Of a stretch of DNA of 64,000 nt, positions 1 through 8,937 are shown in pieces. The notes under the pieces were generated by a model that did not search any database, had not been told where the DNA came from, and saw only the letters and a program-made list of their open reading frames with translations. Origin of the DNA: Roseomonas aerilata DSM 19363 (lineage in GTDB: Bacteria > Pseudomonadota > Alphaproteobacteria > Acetobacterales > Acetobacteraceae); the NCBI RefSeq assembly GCF_000711725.1, contig NZ_JONP01000010.1, positions 1 through 64,000 of the forward strand, written 5' to 3'. The translations under genes and the position numbers were made by a program. The stretch's first letter is position 1. Every line of letters begins with the position of its first letter.

Positions 1-2551
1 CGTCGTTCTGGATGGTGCCCGTGGCCGTGGCCGTGGTGATGGTGGTTCCGGACGAGGGCGAGGCCAGCGTGAGGGTGAAGGTCTCGTCGGTCTCGGCCAG
101 GGCGTCGCCGGCGACGCTGACCGTGATGGTCTTGCTCGCCTCGCCGGCGGCGAAGGACACGGTGCCGCTGGGCAGGGTGCCGCCGAAGTCCGCGGCATTG
201 GCGGCGTTGCTGCCGCTGCCGGTGACGGACCACTGGGCGGTGCTGGTGCCGCTGAGGTCGCCCGTGCGGGTGACCGTGTAGGCAAAGGCGGTGCTGCCGC
301 TGTTTCCTTCCGCCTGGGTCAGCGGGCCGGAGAGCGCCAGGCGGCTGGCGGTGAGCTCGGCCGGCGTGAAGGTCGTGCCGGCAAAGGTGAAGAACTCGAC
401 GTCGATGAGCGTGTCCGTGCCTTCGGACGAGGTGACGACGATCGACCCGTCGGCGCCGCGGGAGACCGTGACGTCCTCGCGTGCGGCGGAGAAGACGGCG
501 GTGTCGGTCCCGCCCTCGCCGGAGATCCAGTCGTCGCCGGCGCCGCCGATGATCCTGTCGTCGCCCGCGCCGGCCCAGACGGTGTCGTCCCCCTCCGCGC
601 CATTGACGGTATCGTTGCCGGCGAGCGCGTAGATGGTGTTGTCCTGGTCGGTGGCGCTGATGGTGTCGTTGCCGGTGCTCGGCGCGACCGGGATGGCGCC
701 GCCGAAGATGATATCGATCGGGCGGGTGTTGGTGTAGTTGCCGTAGACGTGGAGCGCCATGCCGCCGAGTGCGCTGAGCCCGTCGTAGGATACGCTGAAG
801 GTCAGGACGTCGCCGCCCGCGAGCGGGCCGTAGCTCCGGTCGACGAGGCCCGTTCCGCTGAGGCTGGCGCTGCCGTTGCCGGTGAGGTCGGCATCTACCA
901 GGCCCGAGATGGTGGCGGCGCCCTCGGCGCCGAGGTTGCCGATGGCGAAGGTGGCCTGGGAGGCCGTGCCGGTGACGAAGTCGATGTAGTAGGTCTGGAC
1001 CCCGTTCACCATGCCGATCAGCTTCAGCTCCTGGCCGGACACGCTGACGGCGCCGAGGATGGCGCCCTGGCCGATCGTCGCCCCGGGGCCGTAGGTCGCG
1101 CTGCTCTCCGCGGCCGCCTTCCAGGCATCGATGGTCTTGTAGCTCGTGCCCTTGTAGAGCCAGGCCGAGCTGGCGTTCCCGGCCGCGGCGTAATACTCGT
1201 TGCCGGCGATGCTCGTCGTGCTCGAGCCCGGGCTGACGGCGAGGAAGGAGTCGGGGGTGCCGGTGAAGGCCACCGTGTTGCCGATGATCGTGGCGTTGCT
1301 GGCGTTGTAGGCGCTGTCGGACAGGTCGCCGATATTGATGATGTCGGGGTTGTAGCCGCCGTCCTGGTAGCTTGTGTTGTAGAGGAACTGAACGCCGGTT
1401 CCGCCCTTCTGATAGAGGCTCTTGCCGGAGGTGTGCGTATCGGTGTTGTCGAAGACGAGGGTCTCGCCCGACATGCCCTTCAGGACATAGGCGAGATCCG
1501 TGTAGTCCATGCTGTTGTCGTAGACCTGGGCGCCGTTCTGCCAGCCGACGAGAATGCCGTGCAGCTTCGACCCTTCCGAACCGGTATCGCCGATGCCGGT
1601 ATTCCCGTAGATCTGGTAGTTGTTGACGTGGTTCCGCGCGATGGCGCCCGGGTCTGAGTCGGCGCCGACGAGGATGAGCTTGCTCGCGTCTCCGTCGATG
1701 AAGTTGCGGAGCGTGTTGTACCGGATCACCCCGTTCGAGGCGTCGTAGGGGGTGTCCGGATCGACGGTGACGAGGATCGTCGTGCCGATCTGGTCGCTCG
1801 TGGTGCCGGTCTGCGTGATGTCGTTGTGCTCGATCAGCGGATGCGCCACGTCGGTCAGGCGGATGCCGTAGTAGATCCCGCTGGCCCCCGCCGCGTTCAG
1901 GTTGGCCGTCACGCCCGAGATCACGACCGGGACGTCGTTGCCGTCGGCGTTGATGGTGGCGATGCCGCCGAAGCCGGAGCGCGCGACGCCCGGAAGGTTC
2001 ACCGTTCCGCCGGTGATGGAGACAGAGCCCTCTATCAGGGCCTGCACGTTGATCATCGAGAGGGCGGTGGAGCCGGAGAACTGCACGTTCTCCAGGTCGA
2101 GGTGCGCGTGAGTGCCGGTGCTGACCCCCTGGATGCCGTAGCTGACGGGATTGACCAGCTTCGTGCCGTCCAGGTGGAGGGTATAGGCTGTTGCCTGGTC
2201 GTTGACCGTGATGAGGGCGGCGTTCGCGTTGATCCCGTCGATGATGATCTTGCCGAAGGTGACCGTGCCGCCGTTGTCCTCGGAGATCCCGATCACCCGG
2301 GACTGGCCCGACACGCCGCGGATGGTGGCGCCGTAGTCGGTGACGGGAAGCCAGGTGACGGAGTTCGAGATGACCAGCGTCTTGGCCGGGGAGTAGACGC
2401 CGTCGTTCAGGAGGACGGTGTCTCCGTTCGCCGCGACGGCGTTTGCCTTGTCGATCGTTGCCCAGGGACGCTCCCGCGAGCCATCGCCGGTCGTGTCGTT
2501 GCCTGCGGGAATGCCGTTCGCCGCGGTGGCTGAAACGTAGATGGTGCTCAT
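1..2551 (-). CDS. Large secreted parallel beta-helix / RTX / Calx-beta protein (3' end outside window)
   Basis: The reading frame is open from the ATG at 2551 to the left edge, giving at least 850 residues, so the C-terminus is missing. There is no N-terminal signal peptide (MSTIYVSATA). Residues about 10-560 are Asn/Gly/Thr-rich with repeated IxxNxI-type rungs, as in right-handed parallel beta-helix polysaccharide lyases or epimerases. Around residues 645-690 lie RTX nonapeptides (GNDTVNGAEGDDTVWAG, GAGDDRIIGG), which bind calcium in type I secreted proteins. A Calx-beta-like domain (ETDETFTLTL) follows up to the edge. Absence of a signal peptide plus RTX repeats implies type I secretion, but no T1SS genes are in the window. 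It is the last gene after the capsule export lipoprotein, separated from it by 400 bases, so it may have its own promoter. Polysaccharide-modifying or adhesin function is inferred, not shown. Confidence 0.85.
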   Translation of the reverse strand, partial: MSTIYVSATAANGIPAGNDTTGDGSRERPWATIDKANAVAANGDTVLLNDGVYSPAKTLVISNSVTWLPVTDYGATIRGVSGQSRVIGISEDNGGTVTFGKIIIDGINANAALITVNDQATAYTLHLDGTKLVNPVSYGIQGVSTGTHAHLDLENVQFSGSTALSMINVQALIEGSVSITGGTVNLPGVARSGFGGIATINADGNDVPVVISGVTANLNAAGASGIYYGIRLTDVAHPLIEHNDITQTGTTSDQIGTTILVTVDPDTPYDASNGVIRYNTLRNFIDGDASKLILVGADSDPGAIARNHVNNYQIYGNTGIGDTGSEGSKLHGILVGWQNGAQVYDNSMDYTDLAYVLKGMSGETLVFDNTDTHTSGKSLYQKGGTGVQFLYNTSYQDGGYNPDIINIGDLSDSAYNASNATIIGNTVAFTGTPDSFLAVSPGSSTTSIAGNEYYAAAGNASSAWLYKGTSYKTIDAWKAAAESSATYGPGATIGQGAILGAVSVSGQELKLIGMVNGVQTYYIDFVTGTASQATFAIGNLGAEGAATISGLVDADLTGNGSASLSGTGLVDRSYGPLAGGDVLTFSVSYDGLSALGGMALHVYGNYTNTRPIDIIFGGAIPVAPSTGNDTISATDQDNTIYALAGNDTVNGAEGDDTVWAGAGDDRIIGGAGDDWISGEGGTDTAVFSAAREDVTVSRGADGSIVVTSSEGTDTLIDVEFFTFAGTTFTPAELTASRLALSGPLTQAEGNSGSTAFAYTVTRTGDLSGTSTAQWSVTGSGSNAANAADFGGTLPSGTVSFAAGEASKTITVSVAGDALAETDETFTLTLASPSSGTTITTATATGTIQND

Positions 2552-2894
2552 TTCCGTATCCCTGGCGCCCGGTGTGGCTGCGGCGAGAAGCATCGCTCCG
2601 CGGCTTCCGCCTTCGGGGCGGAAGACGCTTGCGAAAGGGCCCGCAGGCTGTGTTCAGCCCGACCCGGCATCAGCCGTGGGTGCTCCCGACCAGCATCTTC
2701 GCCTCTCGCCAGCTCCCCTGATGATGAACAGGCATTCGCGCGACGGCCGGGATGTTCCAGCTGCTGGGCATGCCCGCTGCACGGCCGTTGCGATCGATCA
2801 TTCCCGCATCGTCGCAGTTTGGGAGCCGGCCGGACATCGCAATCCGCTCCAGAAACGCCGCTCAAAAGGGATGAGATCGGGCGGTGCCTGTCGC

Positions 2895-2940
2895 GCCTCC
2901 GCCGCTTCCGGTCCGGGCTGGATCGGAAGCGGCGGGAGGC
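2895..2940 (-). terminator. Strong GC hairpin after the export lipoprotein gene
   Basis: Arms at 2895-2910 and 2924-2940 pair over about 16 positions with one bulge and a 13-nt loop. It begins 12 bases downstream of the stop codon of the minus-strand gene ending at 2952. No T-run follows on the minus strand, so it may be an imperfect terminator or an mRNA-stabilising stem. The rest of the 400-base gap 2552-2951 shows no convincing gene. Confidence 0.45.
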
Positions 2941-2951
2941 GGCGCCGGGTG

Positions 2952-4037
2952 CTAGAGCCCACCGATGGTGGCGGCGGAGGTCGACAGGGAGAGGACGCTG
3001 ATGAAGGGGGCGACGACCTTCTGCGCCTCCCAGATGGGTGCGTTCGTGACGTAGAGGATATCGTTCGGTTGCACGGCGAAGCTATGCGCCAGCAGCATGG
3101 ATTCGCCGCGTGACATATCGAGGTGGAACACGGCAGGCTGCGCCGCCGTCCCGCCGGTGGGGCGGAAGACGAAGACGCCGGCCGGATCCGCCGTGCGATC
3201 GTTCAACCCGCCGGCCGATCCCAGCGCGTCCAGCATGCTCATGCGGGAGAAGGTCATCGTCTGCAGCCCTGGCCGCAGCACGGAGCCCATGACCAGCAGG
3301 CGCTTCTCGTTGGGTTCCAGGATCACCTGATCGCCGGCCGAGAGGCGAAGGGAGGGCTGCGACAGGAGTTCGAGGTAGGGCAGGCGGCGGGGCGGTGCCT
3401 GCTGGTTGTAGATGACGGCATCCAGCGCCTGGGCGGGCTGCGTGGGGCCGCCGGCACGCGCCACCGCGTCGAGAACCGTGAGCGGGCCGTCCAGCAGCGT
3501 CACGCGCCCGGGTGTCCGCACCTCGCCCGACACCAGCACGGAGTGATGGGTGCTGCTGGCGAGCTGGACATGCACGCGCGGGTCGACGGCCGTGCCCGTC
3601 AGGGCTCCGGTGATGCGTGCCGCGGCCTGGGCGAGGGATAATCGGGCGACCTGGACGCGCCCGGCATAGGGAAGCGTGACCGCCCCGCCCTCGTCCACCC
3701 GGACCCCGGGGAAGTTGCTGCCGCCGGTGGAGGCGGGCGCGAAGAGGCCGCCGTCGCTGCGCTCGAAGATCACGATGTTGAGGACGTCCCCGGGCGCGAT
3801 GCCGAACTGGTCCGGCCGCGTGCTCGCACCGGTGACGTCGATGCGGGAGCGTGCGGCGAGGGCGTAGGGGCGGATCGTGGATGCCGAGATCTCGATGACG
3901 TCGTAGATCCGCTCATTGGGCGGGGCTGAAAGAATGGCCGAATAGCTCGGTCCGTTCCGCGCGGTGAGTCCGCAGGCTGCCAGTGGCATGATGAGCACGA
4001 AGCAGAACAACAGCCTGACGAATCTTCTACCGCGCAT
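2952..4037 (-). CDS. Capsule/exopolysaccharide export outer-membrane lipoprotein (KpsD/Wza family)
   Basis: The product has 361 residues. The N-terminus MRGRRFVRLLFCFVLIMPLA followed by ACG is a lipoprotein signal with Cys22 in an LAAC lipobox. Residues about 75-170 form the polysaccharide-export domain (the stretch beginning IAPGDVLNIVIFE and ending at ITGALTGTAVDPRVHV). Two SLBB-like segments follow (SGEVRTPGRVTLLDGPLTVLDAVARAGG and a second copy near GSVLRPGLQTMTF). This family forms the outer-membrane channel that works with the KpsE-type protein encoded at 7041-8279. It overlaps the upstream glycosyltransferase gene by 11 bases, indicating one transcript. The length matches short Wza/KpsD relatives rather than 550-residue E. 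coli KpsD. Confidence 0.9.
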   Translation of the reverse strand: MRGRRFVRLLFCFVLIMPLAACGLTARNGPSYSAILSAPPNERIYDVIEISASTIRPYALAARSRIDVTGASTRPDQFGIAPGDVLNIVIFERSDGGLFAPASTGGSNFPGVRVDEGGAVTLPYAGRVQVARLSLAQAAARITGALTGTAVDPRVHVQLASSTHHSVLVSGEVRTPGRVTLLDGPLTVLDAVARAGGPTQPAQALDAVIYNQQAPPRRLPYLELLSQPSLRLSAGDQVILEPNEKRLLVMGSVLRPGLQTMTFSRMSMLDALGSAGGLNDRTADPAGVFVFRPTGGTAAQPAVFHLDMSRGESMLLAHSFAVQPNDILYVTNAPIWEAQKVVAPFISVLSLSTSAATIGGL

Positions 4038-6018
4038 AGCTTTCCACCGTTCCTTCCAGCATCCGATCGACCGAGAAATGGTCCGTGACGAAACGCTTCG
4101 CCGCCCGCGACATCGGGCCGGCGCGGCCGCCCGCCTCCATCACCTGGAGCACCCGTTCGGCGATCTCCTCGGACCGCACCGTCTCGGCGCTCTCCAGGAG
4201 GAAGCCTGTCTTGCCGTGAAGGATCGCTTCCGGCGTGCCGCCCGCTGGTGTTGCGACGGCGGGGACGCCGGCGAGCTGGGCCTCGAGCACGACGTTGGGC
4301 ATTCCCTCGAAGCGCGAGAGGAGCACGAGGCAATCCATCTGGGAGAGCCAGTAGCCGACCTCGGTGGATCGCCCGGTGAACAGGACGCGGCCGCCGAGGC
4401 GCGCTGCCTTCTCCTCGGCCTGGCCGCGCAGCGGGCCGTCGCCGATGAGGATGAATCTTGCGTCGGGGCGCCTGGCGAGGAGGGTGGCCGCGAAATCGAT
4501 GAATTCCAGGGGCCGCTTGTTCTCGTCGAAGCGCATGACGGCCCCGACGGTCAGGCCGGGACCGCAGGCCGCGTCGAAGGCGGCCATCAGCGCCCGTGCC
4601 GCGGAGCTTCCCTTCGGGGAGAGCGGCGCGATGCCGTTCGGCACCACCCGGATGCTGTCAGGGTCCATGCCGATGTACCCCGCGTAGCGGGCCGCCGCGA
4701 AGCGCGAGTTGGAGGTCCAGGTCACGCCGGGAATGGATGCGAGCAGCGGGTAGAGCGATGCGTATTCGGGGCTGTCCCGCCCCGGCCGGTCCGGTGGCGG
4801 CGCGGTTCGCACGGACAGCACGATGCGCGGGACGCCGGCGAGGAGGGCGGCCAGCGAGCAGGCAAGGATGGTTCCGTCCTGCCAGAGGTGGACAACGGAC
4901 GGCGCCATCGCCTGGAGCCCGCGCGTCAGCCGTGCCGTTGCCTCGGCCACGCGGGGGGAGAGGAAGCGGAGAAGTTCCGTCAGCTCCCCGGAGAGATGGT
5001 GCTCGGGCATGACGGCGTAGGACCACAGCCCGACGCCGTGCCGCTCCAGGACGGGCAGGAAGAAGGCGCCGCCCGGCCGGGCTTCGGTGGAACGGCAGAT
5101 CACGCGGACCTGGCCCAGGTTGTGCCCGCCGATCCGTCTCCGCTCCAGGTGTGCCCCGTGCAGGCCGACGGCGGAGGTGACCATCTGGCGTTCCGCGCCG
5201 CCCGCGCCGAGGGACGCGCCGACCATCACCACGTCGCCCACCGAGTCCTGGAAGGGAGGAGGTGCCGTCCGGCCCTGCGCGGCGCGCTGGATGAGGGAGG
5301 CGAGGACGGCGCTGCCGGCGTGGCCGTTCCCCTCGTGCCGCACGACGCCGTCCAGCACGGCCAGGTCGGATGCGATGCGCGCCGAGGCGGCCAGGAGGCG
5401 CGGCCTTGGTCCGAGCCGTTGCGCGCCCTGGTCGATGACGTCGCGGGCGGCCCAGGGGTGCCCGCGTCGTTCCTCGACCTGCGCCCGTATCAGCCAGCCC
5501 ATCTCGTATGCCGGGTGCGAGCGGACGAGGCGGTCGAAGGCGGCATCCGCGAGGCGGGCTTCCCCGATTTCCTCCAGGGCGCGAGCGAGGAGGAGGGTGT
5601 CCGCGGGCAGCGTGGGCGGTTCCGGGAAGTGCCGTGCGAGTTCGACGGCGGCGGGCCCGGGGCCGTCGTTCCTCAGGATCCAGCGCAGCGTCACCAGCAT
5701 CGCGTCGTGATTGCGCGGGAAGCGTTGCAGCAGCGCCCGCCATGAGCCGATCGTGTCCTGCCGCTCCCGCAGCCGCTCCAGCAGGCGGAGCGCCAGGACC
5801 TGCAGCCGCTCCGTCGTCGGGTAGCGCGCTATCAGCCGGAGGACGTCGTCCAGCACCGCCGATGCGTCGGGCCGGGACACCCAGGATTCCGCCATGCTGA
5901 CGGTGCTCGATGGAGCAGGCTGCGTTCCGATGCCGCGGGCGACCGCGGCGCTCACCGGATCGGCCTCATCGGCCCCCGCATAGTCGAGATCAAGCAGGGA
6001 GCTATCGTTGCCGTCCAT
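4027..6018 (-). CDS. Glycosyltransferase, GT4/GT1 fold with N-terminal helical repeats
   Basis: The product has 663 residues. Residues about 45-240 are helical, TPR-like repeats (RYPTTERLQVLALRLLERL, EIGEARLADAAFDRLVRSHP). The remainder is a GT-B transferase: SLGAGGAERQM near 270 is the usual nucleotide-sugar family N-terminal loop, and a segment near 590 with FEGMPNVVLEAQLAGVPAVA followed by TPAGGTPE is the donor-binding EX7E-type motif. It presumably adds a sugar to the capsule repeat in the cytoplasm; donor and acceptor cannot be read from sequence. It lies 6 bases after the UDP-glucuronate epimerase and overlaps the export lipoprotein gene. It is clearly paralogous to the protein at 12492-15047: both contain LWQDG followed by an LAGVPRIV segment. 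Confidence 0.9.
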   Translation of the reverse strand: MDGNDSSLLDLDYAGADEADPVSAAVARGIGTQPAPSSTVSMAESWVSRPDASAVLDDVLRLIARYPTTERLQVLALRLLERLRERQDTIGSWRALLQRFPRNHDAMLVTLRWILRNDGPGPAAVELARHFPEPPTLPADTLLLARALEEIGEARLADAAFDRLVRSHPAYEMGWLIRAQVEERRGHPWAARDVIDQGAQRLGPRPRLLAASARIASDLAVLDGVVRHEGNGHAGSAVLASLIQRAAQGRTAPPPFQDSVGDVVMVGASLGAGGAERQMVTSAVGLHGAHLERRRIGGHNLGQVRVICRSTEARPGGAFFLPVLERHGVGLWSYAVMPEHHLSGELTELLRFLSPRVAEATARLTRGLQAMAPSVVHLWQDGTILACSLAALLAGVPRIVLSVRTAPPPDRPGRDSPEYASLYPLLASIPGVTWTSNSRFAAARYAGYIGMDPDSIRVVPNGIAPLSPKGSSAARALMAAFDAACGPGLTVGAVMRFDENKRPLEFIDFAATLLARRPDARFILIGDGPLRGQAEEKAARLGGRVLFTGRSTEVGYWLSQMDCLVLLSRFEGMPNVVLEAQLAGVPAVATPAGGTPEAILHGKTGFLLESAETVRSEEIAERVLQVMEAGGRAGPMSRAAKRFVTDHFSVDRMLEGTVESYAR

Positions 6019-6024
6019 GGCGCG

Positions 6025-7035
6025 TCAGACGCCGTAATGGTCGCGGTACCAGTCGACGAAGGCGGCCACTCCCTTCCGGACGGGCGTGTTGGGGACGAAG
6101 CCCGTCAGTTCCGCCAGGGCCGAGGTGTCGGCCCATGTCCGGGGAACATCGCCTGCCTGCATCGGCAGGTAGTTCCGCACCGTGTCGCATCCGGTGGCTT
6201 CCTCGACCGCCTCGATGAGGTCGATCAGCTCCACGGGCTGGTTGTTGCCGATGTTGACGATGCGGAAGGGCGCGGACTTGCTCTGGCAGGCCGGCGTATC
6301 CGTCTCCACCCGTGGAGGCAGTTCGGTGAGGCGGACAACGGCTTCGACAAGGTCGTCCACATAGGTGAAGTCGCGCTGCATGCGGCCGTAGTTGAAGACG
6401 TCCAGCGGCTTTCCCGCGATCGCGGCGTCGGTGAATTTGAACAGGGCCATGTCGGGGCGTCCCCAGGGGCCATAGACCGTGAAGAAGCGGAAGACCGTCG
6501 TCGGGATGCCCCAGAGGTGCGAGTAGGAATGGGCCATTCCCTCCGTCGCCTCCTTCGTCGCGGCGTAGAGCGTCAGGGGATGGGCCGTGCGGTGGTGCTC
6601 GGCGAAGGGCAGCTCCGTGTTCGCGCCGTAGACGGAGGAGGTGGAGGCCATCAGCAGGTGGCCGACGCCGCGCTGCCTTGCCCCCTCCAGCACGTTGAAG
6701 GTGCCGACGAGGTTCGCGTTGATGTAGGCGCGCGGGTTCTCGAGGCTGTAGCGCACGCCGGCCTGGGCGGCGAGGTGGATCATGACGTCCGGGTTCGCGG
6801 CGTCGAGCATCTCGTTCAGGGCGGCCTCGTCCTCCAGCATCGCCTCGCAGGAGGTGAAGCGCGGGAACTCGTGCAGCAGCGCGTGGCGGCGCTGCTTGAG
6901 CGACACGTCGTAGTAGTCGGTCATGCCGTCGAAGCCGGCCACGAAGTGTCCGTCCTGCAGGAGACGCCGGGCGAGGTGGAACCCGATGAACCCCGCCGTT
7001 CCCGTCACGAAGAAGCGCACTGGGTTGAGGTGCAT
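6025..7035 (-). CDS. UDP-glucuronate 4-epimerase (NAD-dependent epimerase/dehydratase)
   Basis: The product has 336 residues. It is an extended SDR enzyme with the NAD motif GTAGFIG near residue 11 and the catalytic Tyr/Lys pair in LYAATKEATEGMAHSYSHLW. The stretch FRFFTVYGPWGRPDMALFKF, followed by a DFTYVDDLVEAVVRL-like segment, is the hallmark of the UDP-glucuronate 4-epimerase subgroup that interconverts UDP-GlcA and UDP-GalA. The ATG at 7035 is chosen because the Rossmann fold begins directly after MHLNPVRFFV; the frame is open far upstream but that part lies inside kpsE-like coding sequence. With UDP-glucose dehydrogenase at 11140-12495 it completes a route UDP-Glc to UDP-GlcA to UDP-GalA, so the polymer probably contains galacturonate. 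Confidence 0.92.
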   Translation of the reverse strand: MHLNPVRFFVTGTAGFIGFHLARRLLQDGHFVAGFDGMTDYYDVSLKQRRHALLHEFPRFTSCEAMLEDEAALNEMLDAANPDVMIHLAAQAGVRYSLENPRAYINANLVGTFNVLEGARQRGVGHLLMASTSSVYGANTELPFAEHHRTAHPLTLYAATKEATEGMAHSYSHLWGIPTTVFRFFTVYGPWGRPDMALFKFTDAAIAGKPLDVFNYGRMQRDFTYVDDLVEAVVRLTELPPRVETDTPACQSKSAPFRIVNIGNNQPVELIDLIEAVEEATGCDTVRNYLPMQAGDVPRTWADTSALAELTGFVPNTPVRKGVAAFVDWYRDHYGV

Positions 7036-7040
7036 GGCTT

Positions 7041-8279
7041 TCACGTCCGATCGAGGATTGCGTGGTAGAGCAGGGTGGCCATCGCCCAGGCGATCAGGGC
7101 GCTGCCGGCCACCAGGAGGATCGAGAGGGTGGCGTTGGGGTAGCTCGCCTCGCTTGCGAGCACCGGCCGGACATAGGTCACGACGTAGCTCCGCTGGCGT
7201 GCCGCCTCCATCCGGGCGGCCTGGGCCAGCCCCAGGGCCTGGGTGAAGTACTGCTCGGCGATCCGGAGCGCCGCGGTGAGCGCCTCGTTCTGCGAGAGGA
7301 TCTCGGCCCAGGAGCTGCTGCTCCGGTCGCCGGCGCTTCGGCTGGACTGGCTGCCCGCATCGGCCAGTTGCGCGCGCAGGGCGCGGGCGCGCGCCGCCGC
7401 GGCGGCGTACATCGGGCTGCCCGGGCCGGACCCCGCGCGGAGGGCTTCGGCCTGCGCGTCCGCCACCGCGAGATCCTGGCGCAGTTGCAGCTCGATCGCC
7501 GTGCCGGAGGCCGAGGCCTTGCTCGGGTCGAGCACGCCGGAGGTCGTGCGGAAGCTCTGCATCTCGGACAGCGCCGCGTTGAAGCGCCCGCGCGCGGTTT
7601 CGACCTGCTGCTCGGCAAGGCGCATCGAGTCCGCGATGACGCGTTGCGACATGTCGTTGGCGAGCCGCTCGCTGCTCGCCAGCACGGCCTCCGCGAGGGC
7701 GAGGGATTCCGTGGCCGTGAAGGCGCGCGTGCTGATGGTGAGGACGCCGCGCGACAGCTCGAACTGCGCCTTGACGTGTGACCGCCAGGCATCGAACAGG
7801 GCCTCGGTCGAGGAGTCGGGGCGGAGGCGGACGATCGGGTCTGCCTTGGTGCTCGTCAGGATGGAGCGGACATCGAGACCGGCCTTCTGGACGTCCTCCA
7901 TGGCCGGGACGGAGTGGATGTAGTCCACGATCCCGTATGACTGCGTCACCGGCGCGGCCGAGGTCGAGGGGCCGAGGGCGGCGACCAGCGACGAGGGCCC
8001 GCCCCCATCGCCTCGCTGGGAGTCGCCGATGCGGAGCGCCACCACCGCCTTCGTGACGTATTGCGGCGTGACGATCCAATTGAAGTAGACGGAGGCCAGC
8101 AGCGTCGGCAGCACGACGACCAGCAGGAAGGACCAGAGCACGCCGTGGCTTCTTCGCTGCTCGACGGGGAAGTGCGGGAGGGTGAGGCCGGCCAGGACCG
8201 GCCTGTCCGGACGACCGGGTGGGGCGGCTGGCAGGCCCGGCTGCTTCGCTTCGGGCTCGCGGATATGGAGATCAGGCAT
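7041..8279 (-). CDS. Capsule polysaccharide export inner-membrane protein (KpsE/BexC/CtrB family)
   Basis: The product has 412 residues. A Pro-rich cytoplasmic N-terminus of about 50 residues precedes a first membrane helix (VLWSFLLVVVLPTLLASVYF). A long periplasmic region with coiled-coil character, rich in Ala/Glu/Gln/Arg (residues about 190-350), comes next, and a second membrane helix (LSILLVAGSALIAWAMATLLY) ends the protein. This topology and length are those of polysaccharide co-polymerase type 3 proteins that bridge the KpsMT transporter to the outer-membrane channel. The start overlaps the kpsT-like stop by 8 bases; the stop lies 5 bases before the epimerase start, so expression is coupled. 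Confidence 0.9.
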   Translation of the reverse strand: MPDLHIREPEAKQPGLPAAPPGRPDRPVLAGLTLPHFPVEQRRSHGVLWSFLLVVVLPTLLASVYFNWIVTPQYVTKAVVALRIGDSQRGDGGGPSSLVAALGPSTSAAPVTQSYGIVDYIHSVPAMEDVQKAGLDVRSILTSTKADPIVRLRPDSSTEALFDAWRSHVKAQFELSRGVLTISTRAFTATESLALAEAVLASSERLANDMSQRVIADSMRLAEQQVETARGRFNAALSEMQSFRTTSGVLDPSKASASGTAIELQLRQDLAVADAQAEALRAGSGPGSPMYAAAAARARALRAQLADAGSQSSRSAGDRSSSSWAEILSQNEALTAALRIAEQYFTQALGLAQAARMEAARQRSYVVTYVRPVLASEASYPNATLSILLVAGSALIAWAMATLLYHAILDRT

Positions 8280-8937
8280 CGGTCACCGCAATCCGGTTCT
8301 GGTAGGCGTCGGCGGCTTCATCGGCCGAATGGAAGGCGTGAAGCTGCCCGCAATCGAGGATCACGACGGTGTCGCAGAAGCGGCGCACGTTGGCGGCGCT
8401 CTGCGAGGCCATGATCAGTCCGGCGTGCCGCCGCCTTTCGGCCAGGGCGGCAAGGCATTTGCGCTTGAATCCGACGTCGCCCACGGAGCTGACCTCGTCG
8501 ATGAGGTAGACGTCGAACTCGATGGCGATGGACATCGCGAAGGTCACGCGGGCGCGCATCGTGTTCGAGTAGGTCAGCAGGGGCCGGTCGAAATGGGAGC
8601 CAATCTCGGCGAAGTCCCGCACGAAGCGGGTGATCTCGACCGGATCCGCGCCGTAGAGCCGGGCGATGAACTGCACGTTCTCCCGTGCGGAGAGGGTCGG
8701 GTGGAAGCCGCCGCTGTATCCGAGCGGGAAGGATACCCGGCACGACCTTATGATCTGTCCCCGGTCGGGCAGTTCCATGCCGCCGATCATCCGGAGCAGG
8801 CTCGACTTCCCGCTGCCGTTCGCGCCGAGGATCCCGACGGCGGCGCTGCCGTCGAAGACGGCGGAGAGGGCGTCGCACACGACATGGCGGTTCGACCCGT
8901 GGCCGTAGGCCTTCGAGACGTTGCGGAGTTCTATCAT
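8272..8937 (-). CDS. kpsT: Capsule polysaccharide ABC transporter, ATP-binding subunit (KpsT family)
   Basis: The product has 221 residues, the normal length for KpsT. Walker A is GANGSGKSS near residue 38, the signature region is degenerate as usual in this family (YSNTMRARVTFAMSIAIEFD), and Walker B is VYLIDEVSSVGD. The ATG at 8937 is used because it overlaps the KpsM-like stop as ATGA and begins MIELRNVSKAYG, the typical ABC start. With the adjacent KpsM-like permease it would power export of the lipid-linked polymer across the inner membrane. The symbol follows family resemblance. Confidence 0.92.
   Translation of the reverse strand: MIELRNVSKAYGHGSNRHVVCDALSAVFDGSAAVGILGANGSGKSSLLRMIGGMELPDRGQIIRSCRVSFPLGYSGGFHPTLSARENVQFIARLYGADPVEITRFVRDFAEIGSHFDRPLLTYSNTMRARVTFAMSIAIEFDVYLIDEVSSVGDVGFKRKCLAALAERRRHAGLIMASQSAANVRRFCDTVVILDCGQLHAFHSADEAADAYQNRIAVTDA

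Noticed and set aside
749-2533. Long plus-strand frames opposite the beta-helix/RTX gene
   Set aside because: They are complements of the minus-strand repeat protein and contain no recognisable sequence.
2548-2865. 105-codon minus-strand frame between the export lipoprotein and the beta-helix gene
   Set aside because: Composition is that of random GC-rich sequence, there is no Shine-Dalgarno, and it overlaps the beginning of the downstream gene.
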